Assembly (NCBI RefSeq): GCF_003330725.1
Contig: NZ_CP030840.1
Span: 2,232,001-2,296,000, forward strand
DNA: 64,000 nt
Direction of reading: 5' to 3'
Origin: Acidisarcina polymorpha
GTDB taxonomy: Bacteria > Acidobacteriota > Terriglobia > Terriglobales > Acidobacteriaceae
Shown in pieces: positions 38,593 to 45,929 of the stretch. Position 1 is the stretch's first letter. Each line of letters opens with the position of its first letter. The translations under genes were made by a program, and so were the position numbers. The notes beneath the pieces were generated by a model, which ran no database searches, was not told where the DNA came from, and saw only the letters and a list, made by a program, of their open reading frames with translations.

Positions 38593-38621
38593 ATTATACC
38601 ACATTTAGATACATTAAGCAA
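38593..38621 (-). promoter_or_regulatory. sigma-70-type promoter of the gene at 38547
   Basis: On the minus strand TTGCTT (38616-38621) and TATAAT (38593-38598) are exactly 17 bp apart. The start codon lies 45 bp beyond the -10, with AGGAGG just before it. Confidence 0.75.
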
Positions 38622-38961
38622 TAATTACATCGATAGTCGGCTAGCCGGACTTATCCGACTCATCCAAGTTATCCATGCTGGGCATCGACACTTACCCCCT
38701 GCGGAATTTTTTCTCCTACTCAGCTAAAGGGCAGCTTGAAGGGGGCGCCTATGGCGTGGGGACGAGGAGGCCGTCACTGGATTAGCGGTGCCGAAGATTC
38801 AACTTTGAGCGGCTGGGTTCAGGATGACAGGCTTTGTTGCGCGCTTCGTTAGGCTTGCCTCCGCGGCTGAGCCGGCCTCATTGGTTAAGCCATGGCCCGG
38901 CAGAAGCAAGGCTCCTTGGATTCGCGCAATGCTTCCTTAGGGGCAATGGGGTATGCGGGTT
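38622..38961. other. intergenic region, nothing recognised
   Basis: No gene, repeat or RNA stands out. A partial match to the dispersed repeat core (CAGGATGACA) occurs near 38820. Confidence 0.4.
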
Positions 38962-39105
38962 CTACCAGACATGCCACCAGCCTTGGGGAAAGACCTGGGC
39001 AAGTCCTGCGTGGAAGATGCTCGCCGTCACAAGAATGGCGAGGAGGATGAGGAGTCCCGCGATCTGGCGTTTACGGAGTTCTTCAGCGATGGTTGGTTTT
39101 GCCAT
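38962..39105 (-). CDS. small single-pass membrane protein (47 aa)
   Basis: A short frame codes a 47-residue protein: a charged start (MAKPTIAEELRKRQ), one clear transmembrane helix (IAGLLILLAILVTAS), then GLAQVFPQGWWHVW. Such composition is unlikely by chance, and the orientation matches the TonB gene 183 bp upstream of it. No strong Shine-Dalgarno is visible before ATG 39105, which lowers confidence. Function unknown. Confidence 0.45.
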   Translation of the reverse strand: MAKPTIAEELRKRQIAGLLILLAILVTASIFHAGLAQVFPQGWWHVW

Positions 39106-39288
39106 TTTGGCTTGAGAAGGAGTCTATTCCCCTGCTTCCCTTCCATGAAAGAGAGAAGTCCCACGGAGAACGCGCTGGTGTCGGTGTTGCTTCCATCCAG
39201 CCTCCCACTCTAGCCCCACTCGAGCTGAAGGACGGCTAGAATGGCTTACCCTGGCGGTTTAAAGGGGAACCCTCACGATCCCTAGTGG

Positions 39289-40338
39289 CTACTCTTTGCC
39301 GGGCTTGATGTTGTAGAGGAAGTAGAACCGCAGCTCGAGATAGGGTCCCTTGAAATCCTTGGGCAGCTGGGGGAAGGGGGCTGCTCCGAGGATGCCTCCC
39401 CAGGCGGCGCGGTCGAGGGAGACGTCGCCCGAAGGGCCTTCGAGCTGCATTTCCTTGACGCTGCCATCCTTCATGATTTTGAAGCGGACCAGCACCCGGC
39501 CTTGTTTGTTGAGCGGCGGCCGCGCGACCTCGGGGATGATGGGCCACCAGGCGCGTTCGGTGTCATAGATGATGCGCTTCATGTAGGGGCCGAAGTCGAC
39601 GCCCATGGTGTCGGAGAGGATCTCCGCGCCACCGGCCGAGCCGGGTTGGGCATTGGGCGCGGAGGCGCCGGAATCGCCTCCAAAGACCGGCGGCCCGCTG
39701 GCGGCGGCGCGGGCCGCCTGGCGAATCGCCTCTCCGGGAGTCGACGGACCGGTATTGAAGCTTGGCGTCGTGGGCGCCGGGGCCGGGGTCGGCTTAGGTG
39801 ATTCGAGCTGAGACTGCTGATCGGGCGGGAGCGGCTGCGGCTGCGGCGGCTGGATCTTGGGCTGCTCCTGGGCTACTTGCGGCGGAGGGGGCGGCTGGCG
39901 CTGCGGGGCTGGCGCTTGCTCGAGCTTCCGCTGGGCGCGCAGCTGGTCGAGGGTCTTGCGGTCGATGGTCGGCTTTTTCGGTTCGGGAGCAGACTTCAAA
40001 TCTTTCGACTTGAGGTGTTTGAGCGCGTCGGAGAGTTCGACGGAGGTGATCTCCTTCTCGCGCTGCTTGAGTATGTCGGAGGGGTTCACGACCCGGACGT
40101 GCTGGAAGTAGCGGGGCCCGTAGGCGAGATACCAGAAGACCAGCATGTGGGCGATGATCGAAATCCAGATGAACTCGCGGATGCGACCGCGGTTTTTGCT
40201 GCCTTCGAGATCATCGATGACGTGGAAGAGTTCTTCGGGTTCAAGCTCTTCGTACCGGGCCCGGCGCCTGCGGAAAGGGAGATCGGGCGGCGGGGTAGAA
40301 GGACTAGGCGGGCTGGGCGGAACTTCTGTAGTCGGCAT
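39289..40338 (-). CDS. energy transducer TonB
   Basis: A 349-aa TonB-like protein. A cytoplasmic N-terminus is followed by one transmembrane helix (IREFIWISIIAHMLVFWYL) near residue 60. A long Pro/Gln/Lys-rich periplasmic spacer (residues ~125-210) and a C-terminal TonB domain follow (YMKRIIYDTERAWWPIIPE, GRVLVRFKIMKDGSVKEM). It would pass proton-motive energy from ExbB/ExbD to outer-membrane receptors; those genes are not in the window. ATG 40338 was preferred to TTG 40344. Confidence 0.85.
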   Translation of the reverse strand: MPTTEVPPSPPSPSTPPPDLPFRRRRARYEELEPEELFHVIDDLEGSKNRGRIREFIWISIIAHMLVFWYLAYGPRYFQHVRVVNPSDILKQREKEITSVELSDALKHLKSKDLKSAPEPKKPTIDRKTLDQLRAQRKLEQAPAPQRQPPPPPQVAQEQPKIQPPQPQPLPPDQQSQLESPKPTPAPAPTTPSFNTGPSTPGEAIRQAARAAASGPPVFGGDSGASAPNAQPGSAGGAEILSDTMGVDFGPYMKRIIYDTERAWWPIIPEVARPPLNKQGRVLVRFKIMKDGSVKEMQLEGPSGDVSLDRAAWGGILGAAPFPQLPKDFKGPYLELRFYFLYNIKPGKE

Positions 40339-40646
40339 CGGCAAAGCGAGTCAGGAACACGAATCTGAGAATCTTTGTCCCGGGCTGGCGCAGGCCCTAG
40401 CCGAAGGGAATTGGTGCTCTGATTATTCTCTCATTTCCCAGGAAATACATCGAAGCTGGCGCAACTTACAATAGAGACGGACGGAAGACGACTTTAGGTT
40501 GCAGGGTGGCGCGGGTTTGCGACCGTAGAGAGTTGAAGGGTCGTTTCCTGCGGAACCAACGCGTTCCTGTCAGTTGATCACAGTTACTTTGGCGGCCCGC
40601 GCTTAATGTTCATCCCACGAGTGGAGAAGTGTGGCAAGAGGGAACA

Positions 40647-40674
40647 CAGATCCTTCGCTTCACTCAGGATGACA
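40647..40674 (-). repeat. copy of the dispersed 28-bp repeat
   Basis: On the minus strand the sequence begins TGTCATCCTGAGTGAAGCGA and ends AGGATCTG. It matches the copies inside nrdJ (57402, 57534) and lies in a gene-free gap between TonB and DedA. Confidence 0.85.
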
Positions 40675-40807
40675 TGGTTTTTGGGGCGGCGGAGCTGTTT
40701 CAGGTGACGGCGTTTTCCTGTTTCAGATGGACGGGGGCGCTTCAGGGATTTGTTCAGGTGATGGACTTTGAACACACTTCAGATTCACGACCACTAGCGG
40801 GAGTACC

Positions 40808-41431
40808 TTGAAGCAGCTGGCTGCACTTTTCCTGAAATACAAATTGATTCTGCTCACCGCTTTAAAGCCTCTGGGCTACTGGGGCCTGGGGGCTATTGCC
40901 ATCCTGGATTCCTCGAGCATTCCGGTCCCGATGGATCTGATTGTCGCGGGATACGCCTGGAACGACCGGCGGCGGGTTGTGCTCTATGTCCTGATGGCCT
41001 CGCTCGGCTCGGCGATCGGCGGCCTGGTGCCTTTCTTTCTCGGGCGGGCCGGCGGCGAACTGTTCCTGCTAAAGCGGATCGACCGGGCGCGCTACGAGCA
41101 GCTGCGGGACCGCTTCGAACAGCAGGAGTTCCTGGCACTGCTGATTCCGTCGATGCTGCCGCCACCGACGCCGTGGAAGCTGTTTGTCTTCGGTGCAGGC
41201 GTCTTCGAGATGAAGACGAGGGATTTTGTGGCCGCAGTCCTGCTCGGACGACTGGTGCGATTTTCGGTGCTGGCGTTTCTGACGATTCGGTATGGGCCGG
41301 AGATGGTGCATGTGATCTCGGATGTGGCGCGACGCCATTTAGCGGTGTTGATGGCAGCGTTGGGCGTCGGGTTGATGGTGCTGCTGGTGTTCGCGGTAAG
41401 GAAAGGGATGAAGAAGCGGGCGGTTGTTTAG
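40808..41431 (+). CDS. DedA/VTT-domain membrane protein
   Basis: A 207-aa integral membrane protein of the DedA/SNARE-associated type, with about five hydrophobic segments. The family region reads ILDSSSIPVPMDLIVAGYA and later RLVRFSVLAFLTIRYG. DedA proteins are linked to lipid flipping and membrane energetics; the substrate here is unknown. It starts with TTG at 40808 after GGGAG; no other good start fits. Confidence 0.8.
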   Translation: MKQLAALFLKYKLILLTALKPLGYWGLGAIAILDSSSIPVPMDLIVAGYAWNDRRRVVLYVLMASLGSAIGGLVPFFLGRAGGELFLLKRIDRARYEQLRDRFEQQEFLALLIPSMLPPPTPWKLFVFGAGVFEMKTRDFVAAVLLGRLVRFSVLAFLTIRYGPEMVHVISDVARRHLAVLMAALGVGLMVLLVFAVRKGMKKRAVV

Positions 41432-41567
41432 GACATCGCCTGATCCTTGCCGAGAGGAACTCGAGGTAATTTTCGCGGAACCCGGTATCCGAATTGGCGA
41501 GCTTCAGGGGTTCTCTGGTTGAGCAGACCAGGGCCTAATCAGAGATTCCGTAGCTCTCCGGAGAACA

Positions 41568-42107
41568 TTACCACTGCCGTACCCGCCCCACATCGACATG
41601 CACAAAGTCGGATTGCGCGTAGTACCCCACGCCTCCACGCTGTAGCGAGAGCGCCGCGTCGCGGACTACGGCCGACGACACGCCAGGAATGCGAATATCG
41701 ATCGCCTTCGCCTCCATATGCTGGCTGTGCTCCGCAACCCCATGACCGTGTTGGCGGAGATAGTTGTTGCTCCACGGCGTCCGATACCCGCAGACGATAT
41801 CGATCTCACCGTCTGGGCGACCCAGCTTCACCAGCAAATCGTGCAGCAGGTCGAACTCCTTCAGGTCATAGTCCTTGATATCGCCAGTCCGGTGGTCGCG
41901 AAGAAAGTGGTCCAGCTCAGCGACTGGCTCGGGAAGATAGCGGTCGCCGACCCGGTAAATTACGTCGATCCGCTCTCCGGTATGCAGGTGATAGAGCCGC
42001 AGCCGGTAGGCCGCGGAAGCACTCTCATCCGCTGCCCGAACCGGGCAAACCGCAGCCAACACGGAAAGCGAAACCAGACCGGCCCGTAAGACTCGCTTCA
42101 CTCTCAT
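41568..42107 (-). CDS. DUF882 / YcbK-like M15-type peptidase domain protein
   Basis: A 179-aa exported protein with an N-terminal signal peptide (about residues 1-25, ending VRA). It carries the metal-site pattern of the YcbK/DUF882 group: SQHMEAKAIDIRIPG and, at the end, FVHVDVGRVRQW, with FDLLHDLLVKLGRPDG and VCGYRTPWSN between. These proteins resemble M15 D,D-carboxypeptidases of peptidoglycan. Likely works in the periplasm on cell-wall peptides. No neighbour suggests a specific partner. Confidence 0.85.
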   Translation of the reverse strand: MRVKRVLRAGLVSLSVLAAVCPVRAADESASAAYRLRLYHLHTGERIDVIYRVGDRYLPEPVAELDHFLRDHRTGDIKDYDLKEFDLLHDLLVKLGRPDGEIDIVCGYRTPWSNNYLRQHGHGVAEHSQHMEAKAIDIRIPGVSSAVVRDAALSLQRGGVGYYAQSDFVHVDVGRVRQW

Positions 42108-42163
42108 CGCTCCACAACCTCAACTTCCATTCTAGTCTCAGGGTGGGGCCAGGGGTTGCGCTG

Positions 42164-42604
42164 TCAGTGCGGCTTGAACGTCTTTCCTGTTTCGATCAGG
42201 GTTTTGAGGCGGGAGAGGATACGTGGCCAGCCGTCCGCCGAGGAGGCATAGGCGTCATCATCCTCCGCCCACTGGTCATGCGTCACCGAGACCCGGGTGG
42301 CTTCAGTCTCTGGGACGAGTTCTACGGTGACGCGAGAGATTTTGCTCGAAGAGCCAAGAGCAAAAGTGTACTGCAACCGCTTTGGCGGCTCAGACTGAAG
42401 CACCTCACCGCGGACATAAGTGACTCGCTTGCCGTCCGCCCCCGGGCCCACCCAGTTCATCGAGCCGCCCGGCTTCAAATCGACTTCGAGCTCGGCCCCC
42501 ATAAAGAGGATCCGGTTAGATTCAGCAGAGACGAAGCCCTCCCAGACCCTCTCCGGAGGTGCGGCGATGTAAAAGACGAAATGCAGCGGAGTTTTCTCGG
42601 CCAT
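42164..42604 (-). CDS. SRPBCC / AHSA1-type protein
   Basis: A 146-aa START-like protein. It has the AHSA1 pattern: YIAAPPERVWEGFVS near the start, LKPGGSMNWVG in the middle and WPRILSRLKTLIETG at the end, forming a hydrophobic cavity in this family. Function is unknown: it may bind a small lipid or polyketide or act as an Hsp90 co-factor-like protein. GGAGGAGAG sets the start at 42604. Confidence 0.78.
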   Translation of the reverse strand: MAEKTPLHFVFYIAAPPERVWEGFVSAESNRILFMGAELEVDLKPGGSMNWVGPGADGKRVTYVRGEVLQSEPPKRLQYTFALGSSSKISRVTVELVPETEATRVSVTHDQWAEDDDAYASSADGWPRILSRLKTLIETGKTFKPH

Positions 42605-42741
42605 CTGCTCTCCTCCAGGTTGGTAGTCGGCTTGCAATCAGAGCCAACATACTCACCCCTTTATTATTTGGTCAAGCATCCTGCGGCCCGCATTTGCGAC
42701 GCTGGGATCCCAGGTTTGTTCCCCATCAGGACTCCGAACCT

Positions 42742-43065
42742 CTAAGAATGTGTGCTCCCGCCTGCCACCGCTCCAATGATCAGAAACGGCTCCTTGCCCG
42801 ATACGACCGCATCCGGCAGCCCAGCGTCGGGAGAAGCAAAGGACAGGTCTTCTTCACACGCAAAGAACCGCAAGAAAGGCCGCCGCTGCAAGGTCACATG
42901 GTCACGGATCGTCCCTCGCAGCATGGGGTAGCGCGATTCCAGGGCATCGAGAATGGATCGTTGCGTAACCTCCCCGTGGACCTCGACGGCCACTTCCGCA
43001 TTCACTTTGGCCAGCGTTCGCAAGTGAGCGGGCAGCTCAACCCGTACCGTTGTTGAAGATTTCAC
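42742..43065 (-). CDS. MoaD/ThiS-like beta-grasp protein with masked C-terminal Gly-Gly
   Basis: A 107-aa ubiquitin-like (beta-grasp) protein of the MoaD/ThiS superfamily, starting with GTG at 43065 and coupled by GTGA overlap to the BNR-repeat gene. Family features are [15 protein letters not shown], the [14 protein letters not shown] helix, and the end [14 protein letters not shown]. In sulfur-carrier and protein-modifier members the C-terminal Gly-Gly must be free. Here Gly102-Gly103 is followed by STHS. It would need processing, or it is not a carrier. No adenylating enzyme or JAMM protease is encoded nearby. Confidence 0.72.
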   Translation of the reverse strand: MKSSTTVRVELPAHLRTLAKVNAEVAVEVHGEVTQRSILDALESRYPMLRGTIRDHVTLQRRPFLRFFACEEDLSFASPDAGLPDAVVSGKEPFLIIGAVAGGSTHS

Positions 43066-44177
43066 GCCAGCGTCTGCACCTCGACGGAAAGCACCGCCGG
43101 AAGGTCCCGCACGATCGGAGCCCAGCTGTCCCCCGCATTCGACGAGGCATAGACCTGTCCGCCCGTCGTGCCGAAGTACACGCCACACGAATCGAGTGAA
43201 TCCACCGCCATCGCATCACGCAGCACGTTGACATAGCAGTCGCTCTGCGGCAACCCATTCGTCAGCGGCTCCCATTCATGGCCGCCCGAGCGGCTACGAT
43301 AGACGCGCAGCTTGCCGTCAGGCACGTAATGTTCCGAGTCGCTCTTGATCGGGACCACGTAAATCGTCTCCGGCTCATGCGCGTGCACATCGATGGCAAA
43401 GCCGAAATCCGTTGGCAGATTGCCGCTCACTTCCTGCCACGAATCCCCCGCATCATCGCTCCGCATCACATCCCAATGCTTCTGCATAAAGAGCACTCCA
43501 GGCCGTTGCGGGTGCATCGCAATGTGGTGAACGCAGTGGCCCACCTCCGCCACGGGGTCGGGGATATGCAGCGAACGCAATCCGCGATTGATCGGCTTCC
43601 ACGTCTGGCCTCCGTCGTCGGAACGAAAGGCGCCCGCTGCCGAAATGGCAATAAAGATCCGCTGCGGATCGCTCGGATCGAGAAGGATGGTGTGCAGACA
43701 CATCCCGCCGGCTCCCGGCATCCAGCCCGGGCCTGAACCATGGCCGCGAAGCCCCGACAATTCGATCCAGGTTGCTCCTCCATCGGTCGATTTAAAGAGT
43801 GCGGCGTCTTCGACCCCCGCAAAGACGGTGTCGGGGTCGTTCAACGATGGCTCCAGATGCCACACCCGCTTGAATTCCCACGGGTGCGGCGTCCCGTCAT
43901 ACCATTGATGCGTTCCCGGAACTCCGTCATAAGTGAACTGGTTCCCGACTGGATTCCACGTCGCCCCGCCGTCGTCAGAGCGCTGGATGACCTGCCCAAA
44001 CCAGCCGCTCGACTGTGAGGCATAAAGCCGATTGGGATCCGCTGGCGATCCCTTCAGATGATAGATGTCCCATCCCGCAAAGTGCGGTCCACTCACTTCC
44101 CACTTATCCCGCTTGCCATCGGAATTAAGGACAAACGCACCCTTGTGGGTTCCTACCAGCACCCGTACCTTGCTCAT
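43062..44177 (-). CDS. BNR/sialidase-like repeat protein
   Basis: A 371-aa beta-propeller protein without a signal peptide. Asp-box-type repeats recur: [54 protein letters not shown]. These resemble exo-alpha-sialidase and photosystem II assembly-like proteins, but no sialidase catalytic Arg triad is evident, so sialidase activity is doubtful. Its stop overlaps the start of the MoaD/ThiS-like gene (GTGA), indicating coupled translation. The start at ATG 44177 has AAGGAGAG before it. Confidence 0.78.
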   Translation of the reverse strand: MSKVRVLVGTHKGAFVLNSDGKRDKWEVSGPHFAGWDIYHLKGSPADPNRLYASQSSGWFGQVIQRSDDGGATWNPVGNQFTYDGVPGTHQWYDGTPHPWEFKRVWHLEPSLNDPDTVFAGVEDAALFKSTDGGATWIELSGLRGHGSGPGWMPGAGGMCLHTILLDPSDPQRIFIAISAAGAFRSDDGGQTWKPINRGLRSLHIPDPVAEVGHCVHHIAMHPQRPGVLFMQKHWDVMRSDDAGDSWQEVSGNLPTDFGFAIDVHAHEPETIYVVPIKSDSEHYVPDGKLRVYRSRSGGHEWEPLTNGLPQSDCYVNVLRDAMAVDSLDSCGVYFGTTGGQVYASSNAGDSWAPIVRDLPAVLSVEVQTLA

Positions 44178-44291
44178 CGCCTCTCCTTGGGTGAAATGCA
44201 CGACGGCGGCCGCAGGATTCGAGCCAACCGAAATGGATGTCAAGCATTCTAGCGAGTAGGGCTTCCTCTAGTCTTTAGAAAAGAAGAAGGC

Positions 44292-44912
44292 ATGCTTATG
44301 AATTCCGAAATTCATTCCTGGCGGACCGCCGTCATGCAATACATCCGTCGCGAAGCCCAGCCCGTCGACAAATACGGCCATCAGCCGCGGCTCTACGCGC
44401 TCGCTCGTCAGATCGGGGCGGGATTAAGCTACGACGATGACGTCGTCTTTGCCGCCGCCTGGATGCACGACCTCGGCGTCTTTATCGGTCATCGCCCCGA
44501 TGATCCCGCTGAGCTGAAAACCTGGGACAATGTCATCTACGCCATCGAACGAACACCCGAACTGCTGCTGCAGTTCGGCTTCCCTCCGGGAAAGGTTCCC
44601 GAAGTGATCGAGGCCATCCGCACCCACCAGCCACATCGAGATCCGCAGTCGATCGAGGCCACCGTCCTCCGGAACGCCGATATTCTAGAGCAGCTAGGAG
44701 CAATGGGCATTCTGCGCGCCGTCTCGAAGGTTGGCCGCGACACCCGTTACCCAACGTTCTCGGCGGTCCTGCCGGTTCTCGAGACAGCTTTAAGCACACT
44801 ACCGGCGCTCCTCCGGCTGCCATCCGCCAAGGAACTCGCCGAGTCACGCATCGAAGTGCTGGAGCGGTTCCTCGCGTCGGTCAAAGTAGAGGCGAACGGC
44901 CAACTCAATTGA
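44292..44912 (+). CDS. HD domain-containing protein
   Basis: A 206-aa HD-fold phosphohydrolase. The metal-binding HD is at residues 59-60 (AAAWMHDLG) with a first His in DKYGHQPRL and a later RNADILEQ block supplying the last Asp. Such proteins hydrolyse nucleotides or phosphate esters; the substrate is unknown. AGAAGAAGG before the ATG supports the start at 44292. It stands alone between genes on the other strand. Confidence 0.78.
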   Translation: MLMNSEIHSWRTAVMQYIRREAQPVDKYGHQPRLYALARQIGAGLSYDDDVVFAAAWMHDLGVFIGHRPDDPAELKTWDNVIYAIERTPELLLQFGFPPGKVPEVIEAIRTHQPHRDPQSIEATVLRNADILEQLGAMGILRAVSKVGRDTRYPTFSAVLPVLETALSTLPALLRLPSAKELAESRIEVLERFLASVKVEANGQLN

Positions 44913-44982
44913 GCGGAAGGTTTTGTCACCCGAAACATCCGTTGCGGTTCAGGAGCCCGCTACCGTCGCCAGCCCCCGTCGC

Positions 44983-45420
44983 TTAAGGCACTCGCTTCAA
45001 CGTCAAGTCGACACTTGCAGGAGCATCGATCGGCATCATCTTCCGATCCAACTGGGTCAGCCCTGCTCCGTCTGGCTGTAACAACAGATACTGCACCTGG
45101 GCCGGCCGGTCTGGGTCGAGCGCATAGACAGTCGCGTTCGGATCGACGGCGTCACCCTTAAGCACCGCCCATTGTCCTCGGTCGGTGAAACTCTGGTCCT
45201 CGCCCAAACCGCGCAGGTAGGTCCGTGTGCTCACATAGATTGCGTCGGTAAAATCAAATCTTCCCTTTGCGTAAAGTCGCAGTTCGGTTCGCAATCCAGA
45301 GCAATCCGCGCACGGTAATGTTCCCTTGTAGATGCCGGTCAACACCATCGATTTGGGCTCCCCGGAATTGATCGAAACGTCGACGAAAAAGACCTCCACA
45401 GGCCCTTGCGGCGCGGTCAT
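44983..45420 (-). CDS. NlpE-like N-terminal domain protein
   Basis: A 145-aa protein with the NlpE domain pattern: GIYKGTLPCADCSGLRTELRL with the CxxC pair near residue 37, then a beta-strand-rich remainder. NlpE is an outer-membrane lipoprotein that senses copper and surface contact, but here no lipobox is visible and the N-terminus is not a clear signal peptide. It overlaps the upstream chagasin-like gene by 4 bp (ATGA), so the pair is coupled. A fused or split precursor is possible. Confidence 0.7.
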   Translation of the reverse strand: MTAPQGPVEVFFVDVSINSGEPKSMVLTGIYKGTLPCADCSGLRTELRLYAKGRFDFTDAIYVSTRTYLRGLGEDQSFTDRGQWAVLKGDAVDPNATVYALDPDRPAQVQYLLLQPDGAGLTQLDRKMMPIDAPASVDLTLKRVP

Positions 45421-45764
45421 CGCAGCAATGGCTCCAATCGGAAGGCTAAGGTAGCTTTCCCGACGGCAGCCGCGTTCAGATGAAAGGTCTGCAGACCTTC
45501 ATTCTTTGTCTGCTTGGGAACCTTAAATTCACGGACCGCCGTCAACGGCGATGGCGTCGTCAGATGCTCTCGCCAGCTATAGCTACCGGGTTCAGTCGAG
45601 GGCAATGTGACGATAAGGGTGTCTCCCTCGACCAGGCTGATCGGTGATCGGTTGTCTATCGACGTCAGCGTGACCGTCTTGGCGAAGAGGGGCCGCGTAA
45701 GCACCACAACAACGACCACAGCAAAACGCCAACGACGCCAGCCGGAGGAAGACGTATCCATCAT
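45417..45764 (-). CDS. chagasin-like (I42) protease inhibitor, probable
   Basis: A 115-aa exported protein. A hydrophobic signal segment (RRWRFAVVVVVVLTRPLFA) is followed by a small beta domain with VEGDTLIVTLPSTEPGSYSWRE, resembling the chagasin-type inhibitor motif (GxxW-type loop), though the NPTTG loop is not exact. I42 inhibitors block papain-like proteases; activity here is not certain. The start may be ATG 45764, ATG 45761 or an upstream GTG. It overlaps the NlpE-like gene, suggesting both act in the periplasm. Confidence 0.55.
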   Translation of the reverse strand: MMDTSSSGWRRWRFAVVVVVVLTRPLFAKTVTLTSIDNRSPISLVEGDTLIVTLPSTEPGSYSWREHLTTPSPLTAVREFKVPKQTKNEGLQTFHLNAAAVGKATLAFRLEPLLR

Positions 45765-45929
45765 GATCCACCCCACACGAAGTGCACTCCCCTACACGAA
45801 GTGCACTCCTCGTTGACGGCAGGCAAAACGTGCCCTGCCGTCTTTAGAGCAATTCGACGGAGACGGCAGGCTGTAGTCTCCACCTCTTGCGTCCGAGAAG
45901 ATCGTCTCGTCGAAGACCCGATAGTAGCG

